Assembly (NCBI GenBank): GCA_037968515.1
Contig: JBBKVQ010000301.1
Span: 1-10,611 of the forward strand
From: JBFFMO01 sp037968515
GTDB lineage: Bacteria > Myxococcota_A > Bradymonadia > Bradymonadales > Bradymonadaceae
Length of the DNA: 10,611 nucleotides
Reading direction: 5' to 3'
A program made the translations under genes and the position numbers. The stretch's first letter is position 1; each line of letters begins with the position of its first letter. Of this stretch, positions 1 to 7,297 are shown in pieces. Below the pieces are notes generated by a model. The model had not been told where the DNA came from. It did not search any database and saw only the letters and a list, made by a program, of their open reading frames with translations.

Positions 1-867
1 GACGGTTTTAATCGTGCTTGGGCAGGTTGTTGGAATGGCGACGGTGGCATGGCCATGGTCGATTCGACTAATAATAAGGCGTACAGCTTCCGTGTTCCTG
101 CCAATGCTGGAACCCCTGCTGCGGGCACCACGTTGCCTATCGGAACACCCGCAAGCCACGTCAAATGGAACTCATCGGCCATCACGATCGAGCCCGTATC
201 TGGCGATGCTTACGTGACCTTCACCAACGGATTCATCGGGCGGCTGAACTTTGACCCTGTGGACCCATTGCTGAGCACTTACACGTTCCTGAGCGGTGTG
301 CGAGACCCAGCAAACACGGCCAACAGAATGGCAAATACCGGCAGCGGCGACATGCGAGGTGTGGGTTTCGACTCCGACGGATACTTGTGGCATCTGGGAA
401 TTCCGACCGCAAATATTCTGAAATTTGACGTGACGACCAACACCTACCTTCGGATGGTCTCGGTGGGTGGCGGCGGACATTATACTTACTCAGACTTCAC
501 AGGCTCCGCAGCGTTTAACTTCACCGCTCCTCGTGGCTTCTGGCGCATGACCTTCGACACAAGCTTCGAAGGCGCACGTGTCGACGGTGTGTACATGGAA
601 GCTTATGTGCCTGCCGGAACGACCTTGGGCATCCGAGTACGCGCGATCGATAACGCCGGACTGCCACTGGGTGACTGGCAACCTGCACCTGTGAACGGGG
701 CTCCGCAGTACATCTTCTACCCACCTGGTGCCGTGATGTTGCAAGCCAATCTTCCATCACCGCTGCAGGGCGGAAGCAAGTTTGAAGTGGAGGTCTTGTT
801 GACCACGACCGACCGCGATGTGCGACCCATCCTTCATCAGATGCGACTGGATTGGCAACGGCCCTGA
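1..867 (+). CDS. C-terminal part of a large secreted propeller-like protein (5' end outside window)
   Basis: The frame is open from base 1 to the TGA at 865-867, with no stop and no convincing start, so the gene begins upstream; internal ATGs at 49 and 55 lack context. The visible 288 residues are rich in Gly, Thr, Asn and aromatics. The first half has propeller-like blades: a segment at residues 117-133 (GDMRGVGFDSDGYLWHLG-type, with the D-x-D-G-x-L-W core of NHL/Vgb-like propellers), then ILKFDVTTNTY. Next comes YTYSDFTG (161-168) and a TAPRGFWR segment, a junction I associate with myxobacterial surface proteins. The last 100 residues look like a beta-sandwich ending RPILHQMRLDWQRP. Role inferred: extracellular or cell-surface protein; no catalytic motif seen. 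The terminator just downstream suggests it ends its transcription unit. Family placement is from pattern memory only. Confidence 0.8.
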   Translation, partial: DGFNRAWAGCWNGDGGMAMVDSTNNKAYSFRVPANAGTPAAGTTLPIGTPASHVKWNSSAITIEPVSGDAYVTFTNGFIGRLNFDPVDPLLSTYTFLSGVRDPANTANRMANTGSGDMRGVGFDSDGYLWHLGIPTANILKFDVTTNTYLRMVSVGGGGHYTYSDFTGSAAFNFTAPRGFWRMTFDTSFEGARVDGVYMEAYVPAGTTLGIRVRAIDNAGLPLGDWQPAPVNGAPQYIFYPPGAVMLQANLPSPLQGGSKFEVEVLLTTTDRDVRPILHQMRLDWQRP

Positions 868-892
868 GCCGTCAGGTTTGAACTCTTTGAAA

Positions 893-921
893 AGCGCGGT
901 CCTCGGACCGTGCTTTTTTTT
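893..921 (+). terminator. Rho-independent terminator, possibly bidirectional
   Basis: AGCGCGGTC (893-901) pairs with GACCGTGCT (906-914) around a CTCG loop, with one G-T wobble, and is followed by an uninterrupted T run at 914-921. It lies 25 bases after the stop of the propeller-like gene. On the other strand the hairpin is followed by only four T before a C, so it may also weakly stop the convergent HEAT-like gene that ends at 924. Confidence 0.85.
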
Positions 922-923
922 GC

Positions 924-3900
924 CTACGCCGCCGCGATCCAAACGCGGCGAGCGGCTGTGCGCACGTCGAGGTCGTCGTCGTTTCTAAGCGCGCCGATGC
1001 GCTCGGTCCAAGCTTCGCCCCATCCATACTTTTTACCAAACACAGAAATCAGGGCCACCGCCACCAGACGGGCCGGGCCGGTCAGACGGCACAGCTCATC
1101 AACGGTCTCTTGCGCTTCCTCAGCTGACCAAACACGCGAAGGCGCCTCAGCTTGGGCCGATGCCGCTTCAACCACATGGATCAGACTCAAAGCGGTGGGC
1201 ACGGATAGAATCAGGTCGCTAATTACGCCTGAGGCCTCTGTGTTTTCTGCTCCCGCGAGCGTGAGTGCGGCTCCAGGCCCCCACCAATCACGGTCATCAC
1301 ACAAGAGCTTCCCGACCTGCTTTACCAGCACCAGGTTATTGGGATGCCTGTCGTACTTCAGCGCGCCCAAGAGAGCCACTAGGCGCTGATGGGCCATCTG
1401 GTCGCGCGTTCCAGCCGGCGTCGCGTCTTGCGCCATCTCAATCAGTTCTTCGAGCACACCGATCACCTGAGGGTGTTCGACGGTCGATCGGCCTGCTTTA
1501 GCCACGACGCGAAGTGCTGCCCGCCACGGATCAAACTCATCAAGGCGGGCGATAACCCGCGATGCTACGTCGACGACCAGGGGTAAATCGACAAACTCCC
1601 AACCTGAACCCATCGCCGCAAAAAAAGCCGCTCGAACCTCAGGGTCCGCATGGTCTGCGCTCGCGATCATTAGGGCCAAGTACTTTTTGCGGTATCGAGC
1701 AGCGACCGTGGCCACGGGCACCTGCACCACTGCTATCGCCACGGACGCTGACTCACTCATTGAACCGGTATGAAGGATTTCCCACGCTTCGTCGCGACTC
1801 AACAAGGAACGCGCAGCATGAAGAGCCGCGATTCTAACGTCGCGATGCAGTGGTTTTTCCCATTCCTTCTGAAGAAGCACGACGGCCTCGGCAGTTCCAG
1901 CCTGTCCCAGCAAACGCAACGCCTCTTTGTGAACCGTCACCTTCAGCTTATCGGACTCCAAAAGTACGGAAAGGGCTCGCACGAAGTCTGCGCGAGGAAT
2001 CAACCTAGCCAGACGTGGCATCGCGTACATAGCCACTCGTGCGCGGTCTCCGGCCAAATGTTGCAACAAGATGGGCAGGGCATCTGCCGGGCAATCCGTC
2101 CAAACGATCGCCCCAAGAACGGCCTCTTGGACGACCACCTCAGCCGATTCCAACTCCCCAGAAAAATCAGAGACGCTGCTGACCGGCACGCGAGCACGGC
2201 GAGCGATTAGTCCCGCGCGAGTCGCTGAATACTGGGTCGTATCGGCCTCTGCTGACCGAATCAGCGCGACGTAGGAACGTTGCAATGAGGTCGGCCAACG
2301 CCAAAAGCCGCCGGAAAAAGCCGGCACAAAAACCACCTTTCCGTCGTGAAAACGGCCTTTGGGTGGACGAATCGTCAATCGCTGGATCAACCAAGTCTGA
2401 CGACGCTGGTGGGCGTGCTTGAGCACTTGATTCAGGTAAAGAGCAGAAGGGTCCTTGGCGACCAACTCCGTGGCCCTTTTATCTCGTGTTTTAGGGTCGG
2501 CCAGCCAATAGCCGGCTGCAGCGCTGGCGTGGTTTTTATTTCCACTCCAAATCATATCGCCGATCAATTCCCCAAACTCAGGAATGAGCCACGCCCGCTC
2601 ACCAAGCGCTCGCCAGAGGACAAAAACATGCGCGGCTTGCTGTCTGGAGTTTGCGGCATCGACCCACGGTTTCAGGGCCAAAAAGATCGATTGTTCTGCA
2701 CCCTTGGGCAGATTCGGATGAAGGGCCGGAAAATCCGGGGTTCCTTGATGTCCCGCGAGCCGCTCCAGTACGCTGATGGCGTACTTAAACATCGGATTAG
2801 TTGGCGTAGTAGCCTTGGACGTCATCAATCTGCTGGCGATTCGGAGAATCGCGGCACGCGTCTGATACGACACATCACGAGCCTCGAACGACGGGGCAAT
2901 CACCGCGTCGAGCGCAACAGGGTCTGAAAAATAATGGCCCGGCACCTCGGCCATTGCGGTCAAGAATGCACAGCGAACGGGATCTTGTTCATTCTGGGTA
3001 CGCGCAAGCCTTTCAAGCGTCAAATCAATGCCTTTGCCCGACCCAAACGTCGACCGAACCAAGGCTGCATGGGCCTCCGCACGATCATCGGCCTGAGCCG
3101 ATCTACCTTCGGTTTGCAAGGACTCACGCACTTTGTCGATGTCTCGCAGACCAAGCAAACGACGACGCCAAGAGCCATCGGTTTTTCCGCGTGGCAAACC
3201 CAACATTCGTGCCGCTTCGCGTTCCCGAAGATGACGTGGAAGCACCCGCAAGAGCTCAAATGACCACTCAATACTCGCCGTTTCTAGTCCCGCCGTAGCA
3301 CCCTCGAAAAGGGTCGCTCGAAGCGGATAAGGCATATTCGAAAGCAAAACCGAAAACTTGTCGGCCCGCACGACGTTGAAAACAAAAGAAAGCTCACGCG
3401 ACATCGCCGGATCGACGTTGCCGGTTGACCTATCGATGCTCTCAAAAATCAACCCTTCGGATAATCTGAGTAAAACCGTCGGGTCGACTTTTCGCGCCAA
3501 CCTTGCAAGGCCAGCGGGAAAACTCTGCGTGGAAAACCAAGCAATTCTGGATGCGAGCCAGCCGGTGGCTCGCGTGGGATCGTGGCGCAATAAGGCTGGA
3601 AAGCCCGCCATCAATTGAGCAGGTAATTTATCGGCATCCGAAAACCGTTCTACCCAGTCGCACACCGCGAGTGGTTGTGAATCACATAAAAGCGCCCAGA
3701 CGGAAGAGGAATACCGCTGCCAAACAAACTCGGGGCGTGAGCTCTCAGAAAACTCTTCTTCCAATTTTTGGACAAATAAGTGCGACCTACTTTTCGAGAT
3801 TTTTGTCCAAGTATGGTCCGTCCACGCGACTGATCTAAGCCGGGCCAAAATGAACGCGTCCGAACACGAACATAATAGGGCTGCGGCTTCGGCGATTCTG

Positions 3901-4289
3901 TCGTGCGCAATCAAGGACTGCACCAATGGCTCCGATATCGCGGGCTCTTGTCGCCGCATTAAACGCGCGTAAAGCACACCAAGACTGGTGGAATCCAAAT
4001 CCTCCAAAATCGAACCATCGATTTCTTTTGCGGTCCTGCCAATAAACGCCGCGGACAACGATCGAATCATCACCGACGGATCGGTTAATCCGAGCCACAA
4101 GGCCTCGATTTCGCCGGCATGGCCCGCTGCCTGAATACCCAGCCAGCGTGCGTGGGTGTCGCCGTGTCGAAGATCCTGGAGCAATGCCTTTCGCGCCGCC
4201 GGGTCAAGGTCTCTTGAGTGCTCGACCAACTGCTGCAAACGCTCGTTATGATCCAAACTTTCAAGGCGTTCAACTAATTGTGTGGTCAT
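924..4289 (-). CDS. Very large HEAT-like helical-repeat protein of unknown function
   Basis: Encodes about 1,121 residues ending in TAG (complement of 924-926). The whole protein is predicted helical, with no signal peptide, so probably cytoplasmic. HEAT-like helix pairs are clearest at residues 30-90 (ARWLGIQAAGHAGE, then WLGLTDPSVMIRSLSAAFIG) and 735-905 (RVAMYAMPRLARLIPRADF, KVTVHKEALRLLGQAGT, RDVRIAALHAARSLL, DPEVRAAFFAAMG), each with the D-x-x-V/A-R turn. The middle is irregular, with a Trp/Gly-rich stretch near 651-675 (PPKGRFHDG..FVPAFSGGFWRWP) that breaks the solenoid. No Walker, nuclease or protease motif was seen. Such solenoids usually bind proteins or nucleic acids, so a scaffold role is inferred. 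Start: ATG at 4289 (MTTQLVERLE) is preferred, with a weak GGG 7 bases upstream. An in-frame ATG at 4505 would add 72 residues that look non-protein-like and lack a Shine-Dalgarno. The gene is divergent from the lipoprotein at 4589. Confidence 0.85.
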   Translation of the reverse strand: MTTQLVERLESLDHNERLQQLVEHSRDLDPAARKALLQDLRHGDTHARWLGIQAAGHAGEIEALWLGLTDPSVMIRSLSAAFIGRTAKEIDGSILEDLDSTSLGVLYARLMRRQEPAISEPLVQSLIAHDRIAEAAALLCSCSDAFILARLRSVAWTDHTWTKISKSRSHLFVQKLEEEFSESSRPEFVWQRYSSSVWALLCDSQPLAVCDWVERFSDADKLPAQLMAGFPALLRHDPTRATGWLASRIAWFSTQSFPAGLARLARKVDPTVLLRLSEGLIFESIDRSTGNVDPAMSRELSFVFNVVRADKFSVLLSNMPYPLRATLFEGATAGLETASIEWSFELLRVLPRHLREREAARMLGLPRGKTDGSWRRRLLGLRDIDKVRESLQTEGRSAQADDRAEAHAALVRSTFGSGKGIDLTLERLARTQNEQDPVRCAFLTAMAEVPGHYFSDPVALDAVIAPSFEARDVSYQTRAAILRIASRLMTSKATTPTNPMFKYAISVLERLAGHQGTPDFPALHPNLPKGAEQSIFLALKPWVDAANSRQQAAHVFVLWRALGERAWLIPEFGELIGDMIWSGNKNHASAAAGYWLADPKTRDKRATELVAKDPSALYLNQVLKHAHQRRQTWLIQRLTIRPPKGRFHDGKVVFVPAFSGGFWRWPTSLQRSYVALIRSAEADTTQYSATRAGLIARRARVPVSSVSDFSGELESAEVVVQEAVLGAIVWTDCPADALPILLQHLAGDRARVAMYAMPRLARLIPRADFVRALSVLLESDKLKVTVHKEALRLLGQAGTAEAVVLLQKEWEKPLHRDVRIAALHAARSLLSRDEAWEILHTGSMSESASVAIAVVQVPVATVAARYRKKYLALMIASADHADPEVRAAFFAAMGSGWEFVDLPLVVDVASRVIARLDEFDPWRAALRVVAKAGRSTVEHPQVIGVLEELIEMAQDATPAGTRDQMAHQRLVALLGALKYDRHPNNLVLVKQVGKLLCDDRDWWGPGAALTLAGAENTEASGVISDLILSVPTALSLIHVVEAASAQAEAPSRVWSAEEAQETVDELCRLTGPARLVAVALISVFGKKYGWGEAWTERIGALRNDDDLDVRTAARRVWIAAA

Positions 4290-4588
4290 GTCGGTTCCCG
4301 TGTTCTCTATCAATCTTTGGTTCTGGCCTGCCAGAGTACCTTCGATCGCTCTCGCCGTGTACCAAGCGCCGGCAGCTAATTTATTTGAGCTCGGACGCAT
4401 CATCGACAGTGGTACGGGTGTCGTCGTGCATCGAGATTCTGAGTCCAACGCATGATCCAAGAACCCGGAAATCAGGACAATAATCGCCAACGTCCATACG
4501 TGCATTGCTTATGAGTTCATTGACTTCCGCAGTCATTTCTGCGAACTAGCCGTCGTTGAAATTTGAACGAATTGGTCTGGAGACACTT
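4290..4588. other. Divergent intergenic region between HEAT-like gene and lipoprotein gene
   Basis: About 300 bases separate the two divergent starts and must hold both promoters. On the minus strand an extension of the HEAT-like frame runs back to an ATG at 4505; on the plus strand a 55-codon frame runs 4288-4455 from an ATG that overlaps the preferred HEAT-like start at a shared CATG. Neither has a good ribosome binding site. A TTGACT at 4520-4525 could be a -35 box for the rightward lipoprotein gene, but no good -10 follows at 16-18 bases. No RNA gene or terminator was recognised. Confidence 0.5.
4521..4535. promoter_or_regulatory. Short inverted repeat TGACT-n5-AGTCA, possible operator
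   Basis: TGACT (4521-4525) and AGTCA (4531-4535) are perfect inverted copies around five bases, overlapping the only TTGACT-like -35 candidate upstream of the lipoprotein gene. The arms are short enough to occur by chance, so regulator binding is only a possibility. Confidence 0.2.
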
Positions 4589-5482
4589 ATGAGAAGCTTA
4601 ATCGCTCTTATCGTTTTGGCGCTGGTGGGAGTGGGATGTGGTGAGGGAGTCAAAAAGTCGAAATCCATCGGCAATACAACGACGAACAACACATCCACGA
4701 ACAACACGTCGACCAATAATTCGACCACGAATAATGCGTCGACGAATAACTCGACGATTGTACCCGTAGAGGGTGAAGTGGTTCTAAGGGTCACCCAAGC
4801 CCAGCAGGTTTCTGCCACATCTTTTGTGGTGAATCTTCAAATTGCGAACGGCTTGCCTGAAAGCATCGGGATTTCTCCAACTTTCTTCCGACTCGGATTG
4901 GGAGGTTTGGAGATCACAAGCGTCGATCTCGAGCAATCCACCTGCCCATCCGATGCGCTCATCAGTTCTGGTGCGTCCCATCAGTGTCTACTCTATTTTA
5001 ACGAGGTAGAAGCCGATCCTGATCGTCTAATCTATGTGGGCGCTGGCGATCCGGTTGTAGCGGCATTCACGCCCACGCCGTGCGAAACGTGCGGAACCCA
5101 GAATTGTGTCGACCTTCGTTCGAGTTTCGAAAATTGCGGGTCCTGTGGCAACGCGATTGTCGAGGGGGAGACCTGCACAGATGGCATCATCGAATGTGAG
5201 GCCGGTTTGGTAAGTGTCGAAGGGTTTTGCATCCCCGACGACAACAACATAGAACTTCTCTCGCTTGGCTTGAATTCCAATCAAAACTGCTTCGACGTGT
5301 GTAATGCCAAAGATTGTGGGGGTCTCCTCCTTCGCGGAATATGCAGCGAACAGAGCCCGTTCGGGGGCCAAGAAAAGACTTATCCCGGTGTGAATTTTTG
5401 CGAGGCGACCGGCTCAGAAGTTTCCGATTTTGCAGATGGTTTTGGTTGCACCGTCGAAGCCGTATTCTGTACCTGCTACTGA
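4589..5482 (+). CDS. Cys-rich lipoprotein with N/T/S repeat linker
   Basis: 297 residues. The start at 4589 is chosen because GGAG (4579-4582) sits 6 bases upstream and the protein then opens with a classic lipoprotein signal: MRSL, a hydrophobic stretch, and a GVGC lipobox with the lipidated Cys at 17. An upstream in-frame ATG at 4556 would put 11 extra residues before the signal. After the Cys comes a short charged segment, then a low-complexity linker (about 30-56) of five TNN-x-x units. Residues 62-160 look like a beta-rich domain (EVVLRVTQAQQVSATSFVVNLQIA). Residues 165-215 carry a Cys-rich ENCGSCGNAIVEGETC block like those of myxobacterial MopE-type surface proteins, and the last 60 residues hold further paired Cys (FDVCNAKDCGG, FCTCY). 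Probably membrane-anchored in the periplasm or at the surface. Function unknown; partner genes not evident. Part of this gene is duplicated just downstream. Confidence 0.87.
   Translation: MRSLIALIVLALVGVGCGEGVKKSKSIGNTTTNNTSTNNTSTNNSTTNNASTNNSTIVPVEGEVVLRVTQAQQVSATSFVVNLQIANGLPESIGISPTFFRLGLGGLEITSVDLEQSTCPSDALISSGASHQCLLYFNEVEADPDRLIYVGAGDPVVAAFTPTPCETCGTQNCVDLRSSFENCGSCGNAIVEGETCTDGIIECEAGLVSVEGFCIPDDNNIELLSLGLNSNQNCFDVCNAKDCGGLLLRGICSEQSPFGGQEKTYPGVNFCEATGSEVSDFADGFGCTVEAVFCTCY
4682..4756 (+). repeat. Five tandem 15-base units coding the T-N-N-x-x linker
   Basis: Units start at 4682, 4697, 4712, 4727 and 4742, each of the form AC(G/C)AA(C/T)AA(C/T) plus six variable bases, in frame with the lipoprotein, giving TNNTS, TNNTS, TNNST, TNNAS, TNNST. 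Multiples of 15 bases let copy number vary without a frameshift. Synonymous and Ser/Thr/Ala changes between units show the array is not brand new. Confidence 0.9.
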
Positions 5483-5484
5483 GT

Positions 5485-5617
5485 ACTTCTCTCTCTCGGC
5501 CTGGAGTGCGCAGTTTAGAAATCACAAGCGTCGTTCTTGGACAGTCCATCTATTTTTAATGATGGTAAAGCCAACGATCAGCTGATTTATGTGGGTTCGG
5601 GCGATGCTATTATGGCC
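5485..5617 (+). pseudogene. Decayed partial duplicate of the upstream lipoprotein gene
   Basis: The segment resembles the interior of the lipoprotein gene at 4589-5482. Bases 5513-5550 align with 4905-4942 (30 of 38 identical by hand count; both encode LEITSV). Bases from about 5550 to 5617 align with about 4991-5063 (YFN-x(7-8)-LIYVG-x-GD in both). The parent's 4943-4990 (48 bases, coding CPSDALISSG and on to the next Cys) is missing. Two frameshifts break the copy: one between LSLGLE and LEITSV, and an extra T in the TATTTTT run. It starts directly after the parent's stop codon and has no start of its own. Its last part is in frame with the next lipoprotein gene, which is why a longer frame from 5537 exists. 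Inferred: remnant of a tandem duplication, not expressed as a protein. Confidence 0.75.
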
Positions 5618-5638
5618 CACACTGCTCGAGAAAAATGG

Positions 5639-6067
5639 ATGCGAAATATTCTGATAGTGACGATGATTCTGGCTACCATGGCTTGCACGAGTTCTACCCC
5701 CAAGGGCACGGTCCTGCTCACGAAAGACTTGGACAAGGTCTCAGGTGTTGAGACCACCCATCGAACAACCGTAATCTTGGGTGACACAGACCCCTCGAGT
5801 ATCGCCTTCGAGATTCATACCGCTAACGCCCAGGGCGCAGGTCATATCACAAAAATCGTTGCCACCGTTGTGGACGCTGGCGGCTGGGAACTTTCGTTTG
5901 TGTCAGCTGGCCAACCGATCAACCGCGGAACGCTCGAGGCGCCAAGCATGAGCTTGTCGGTGCTGATTCAACAAACACGAGATAACGCCTGTGGAACCCA
6001 ATTGGCCCAGCACATGATTGAAATCCACGCCGACGGGACCGCAAAAGTACAGGAATCGGGCAAATGA
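5639..6067 (+). CDS. Small lipoprotein of unknown function
   Basis: 142 residues. The start at 5639 is chosen because it opens directly onto a lipoprotein signal peptide (MRNILIVTMILATMAC, lipidated Cys at 16). The open frame extends back to an ATG at 5537, but that stretch is the degenerate duplicate of the previous gene. The ribosome binding site is weak (GAG about 9 bases upstream). The mature part has alternating polar and hydrophobic residues suggesting beta strands (TVILGDT, IAFEIHT, KIVATVVDAGGWELSFVSAG) and one Cys near the end (DNACGTQ). No catalytic motif and no N/T/S linker. Its stop codon overlaps the ATG of the Nudix gene (ATGA), so the two are probably co-transcribed and translationally coupled. 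Likely anchored in an envelope membrane; function not recognised. Confidence 0.8.
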   Translation: MRNILIVTMILATMACTSSTPKGTVLLTKDLDKVSGVETTHRTTVILGDTDPSSIAFEIHTANAQGAGHITKIVATVVDAGGWELSFVSAGQPINRGTLEAPSMSLSVLIQQTRDNACGTQLAQHMIEIHADGTAKVQESGK

Positions 6068-6594
6068 CCAGCGATATGAGAGTGTTGGGACGGTTACTGC
6101 ACCCGGATGTTCCAGCGACCCCTCAAGGCATACTGTTTCGACGCGCCGCTCGCGGAATCGTGCTTCGGGATGACCGCATACTTCTGCTCTACACGAAGCG
6201 GTACGACGACTTCAGCCTGCCTGGCGGTGGCGTGGACGACGGAGAAGACCTGCAGAGCGGACTTCGACGGGAGCTTGAAGAAGAAACCGGCGCCCGGAAC
6301 GTCCAGATCTTGTCTGAATTTGGTCGAATCGACGAGGAACGCCCCTACCATCGTAACGATTTTAATACTCTGCACATGAAATCGTACGTCTATCACTGCG
6401 ATATCGACGATGAATTGGGCGAGGTTAAAATGGAATATTACGAAGAAAAAAATGGCATGAAACCGCTGTGGGTTAATATCCACGAGGCACTTCGTCATAA
6501 TCAAGGCGTCATGAAAACTGCGCCCGCGAATATGGGGCAAAGTATTCCACGAGAAACCCTGTTGCTTGAACGAATTATTGCCGAGTTAATCTAA
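6064..6594 (+). CDS. Nudix hydrolase
   Basis: 176 residues with a complete Nudix box at about 55-77: G55-x5-E61-x7-R69-E70-L-x-E73-E74-x-G76-A, all metal-binding and catalytic positions kept. Nudix enzymes hydrolyse nucleoside diphosphates linked to another group (oxidised dNTPs, ADP-ribose, NADH, CoA), but the substrate cannot be told here. Before the box come RGIVLRDDRILLLYTKRYDDFSLPGGG strands typical of the fold; after it a conserved-looking EYYEEKNGMKPLWVNIHEA segment. No signal peptide, so cytosolic, and full length for a single-domain Nudix protein. The ATG overlaps the upstream lipoprotein stop by four bases; an ATG at 6076 is a weaker alternative. It converges with the lipoprotein gene ending at 6641, and no clear terminator is visible in the 46-base gap. 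Confidence 0.93.
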   Translation: MTSDMRVLGRLLHPDVPATPQGILFRRAARGIVLRDDRILLLYTKRYDDFSLPGGGVDDGEDLQSGLRRELEEETGARNVQILSEFGRIDEERPYHRNDFNTLHMKSYVYHCDIDDELGEVKMEYYEEKNGMKPLWVNIHEALRHNQGVMKTAPANMGQSIPRETLLLERIIAELI

Positions 6595-6640
6595 GCATCC
6601 CGTCTTCGCTGAAGCACCAGGCGCTTAGGCTACCCCACGA

Positions 6641-7186
6641 CTAGCGGCAGTCCACTGAAAGGCGGTTGTTCCGGATACTGCAACTGGTGATGCCTTGTGA
6701 CGAACACAGCACTTCAGCTTCTGGTGGAACCCCGCCCGTCGACGAATACAGACAATCGCAAATATCAGGAAAAGCAGCGTCGTTGCATGAATCAAGGTTC
6801 GTCTGAACACACGTGTAGACCGAGCTCTTTCGAACACAAATCTCATTAGCCTGGCAGGCGCCTAGAGGACCTGAACAATCCCCACCAGGTGTATTATTGG
6901 TCGTCGAGTTATTATTTGAAGTATTATTTGAGGCCTGAGCTAAACAGGCCTCTGCTGCCGGGCATGTTGTGGTTCCCGCTGCACACTGGAGTTGAGCTTG
7001 CGTGAAAATCCCGCATTTCTCTTCGCATTGCGCCTGGGGTTGACCGACACAGGCCGAAATCTTCACACATGCGTTCGAGCAGGTTGCAGCCTGAGTATCT
7101 TCACTGCTTGGAGCCTTTTCGTCGTCACTTCCACAGCTCACTGCCAACAATAAAATTAAACCTTTCACACGCAGTAGCTTAAGCAT
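6641..7186 (-). CDS. Cys-rich lipoprotein with N/T/S linker
   Basis: 181 residues. Start at 7186 chosen over an in-frame TTG at 7198 because GAGG (complement of 7193-7196) lies 6 bases before this ATG and the TTG overlaps it. MLKLLRVKGLILLLAVSC is a lipoprotein signal with the lipidated Cys at 18, followed by an acidic, Ser-rich segment. Two Cys-rich modules flank an Asn/Ser/Thr linker (87-99). Module one (36-81) has C-x3-C-x5-C-x7-C-x3-C and more; module two (104-180) includes GACQANEICVRKSSVYTC, which resembles the small disulfide repeats of myxobacterial surface proteins, then CDCLYSS and a terminal CR. About 17 Cys suggests an oxidising, envelope location. No enzyme motif; function unknown. 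It converges with the Nudix gene and diverges from the DUF4011 helicase gene; the upstream region is AT-rich with a sigma70-like promoter. Confidence 0.88.
   Translation of the reverse strand: MLKLLRVKGLILLLAVSCGSDDEKAPSSEDTQAATCSNACVKISACVGQPQAQCEEKCGIFTQAQLQCAAGTTTCPAAEACLAQASNNTSNNNSTTNNTPGGDCSGPLGACQANEICVRKSSVYTCVQTNLDSCNDAAFPDICDCLYSSTGGVPPEAEVLCSSQGITSCSIRNNRLSVDCR
6890..6928 (-). repeat. Low-complexity Asn/Ser/Thr linker in lipoprotein gene
   Basis: Codes NNTSNNNSTTNNT in the minus-strand lipoprotein. It is the same style as the linker in the lipoprotein at 4589 but shorter and less regular, joining two Cys-rich modules. Confidence 0.8.
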
Positions 7187-7243
7187 TTTCCACCTCAATT
7201 ATTTTTTATCACATTATTTAATCATTCATCCAGTACGCGGCAC

Positions 7244-7272
7244 ATAGTATCAGTCGCTCAAAAGCGTCACAA
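7244..7272 (-). promoter_or_regulatory. Candidate sigma70-like promoter for the 181-aa lipoprotein gene
   Basis: On the minus strand TTGTGA (complement of 7267-7272) and TACTAT (complement of 7244-7249) are separated by exactly 17 bases; each matches 4 of 6 consensus bases. A transcript would start near 7237 and have a leader of about 50 bases, AT-rich, ending in the AGGTGG ribosome binding site. Prediction from spacing and match only. Confidence 0.4.
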
Positions 7273-7281
7273 GGGTTATCA

Positions 7282-7297
7282 AACGACTACAGTCGTT
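7282..7297. promoter_or_regulatory. Perfect 7-bp inverted repeat, possible operator
   Basis: AACGACT and AGTCGTT are exact inverted copies separated by two bases. It lies between the divergent lipoprotein and DUF4011 genes, 10 bases upstream of the lipoprotein's -35 candidate, so it could bind a dimeric regulator. It also overlaps the stop codon of the short antisense frame described at 7287-7391, so it could instead be chance. Confidence 0.3.

Noticed and set aside
910..3838. Several plus-strand open frames of 60-190 codons inside 910-3838
   Set aside because: They lie antisense to the HEAT-like gene, are rich in Arg, Ser and Pro, and lack ribosome binding sites; they mirror the codon pattern of the real gene.
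4290..4505. N-terminal extension of the HEAT-like protein from an ATG at 4505
   Set aside because: The 72 added residues have no fold-like pattern and no convincing signal peptide, and the ATG has no Shine-Dalgarno; the 4289 start begins directly with regular amphipathic helices.
4520..4549. Full sigma70 promoter for the lipoprotein at 4589
   Set aside because: TTGACT is good as a -35 but the best hexamer at 18 bases (AACTAG) matches the -10 consensus poorly.
5537..5638. Longer start for the 142-residue lipoprotein
   Set aside because: It would put 34 residues before the lipoprotein signal, and that stretch is the frameshifted remnant of the upstream gene.
6595..6640. Terminator between the Nudix gene and the convergent lipoprotein gene
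   Set aside because: Only 4-base stems (CTTC/GAAG, AAGC/GCTT) with no T-tract on either strand.
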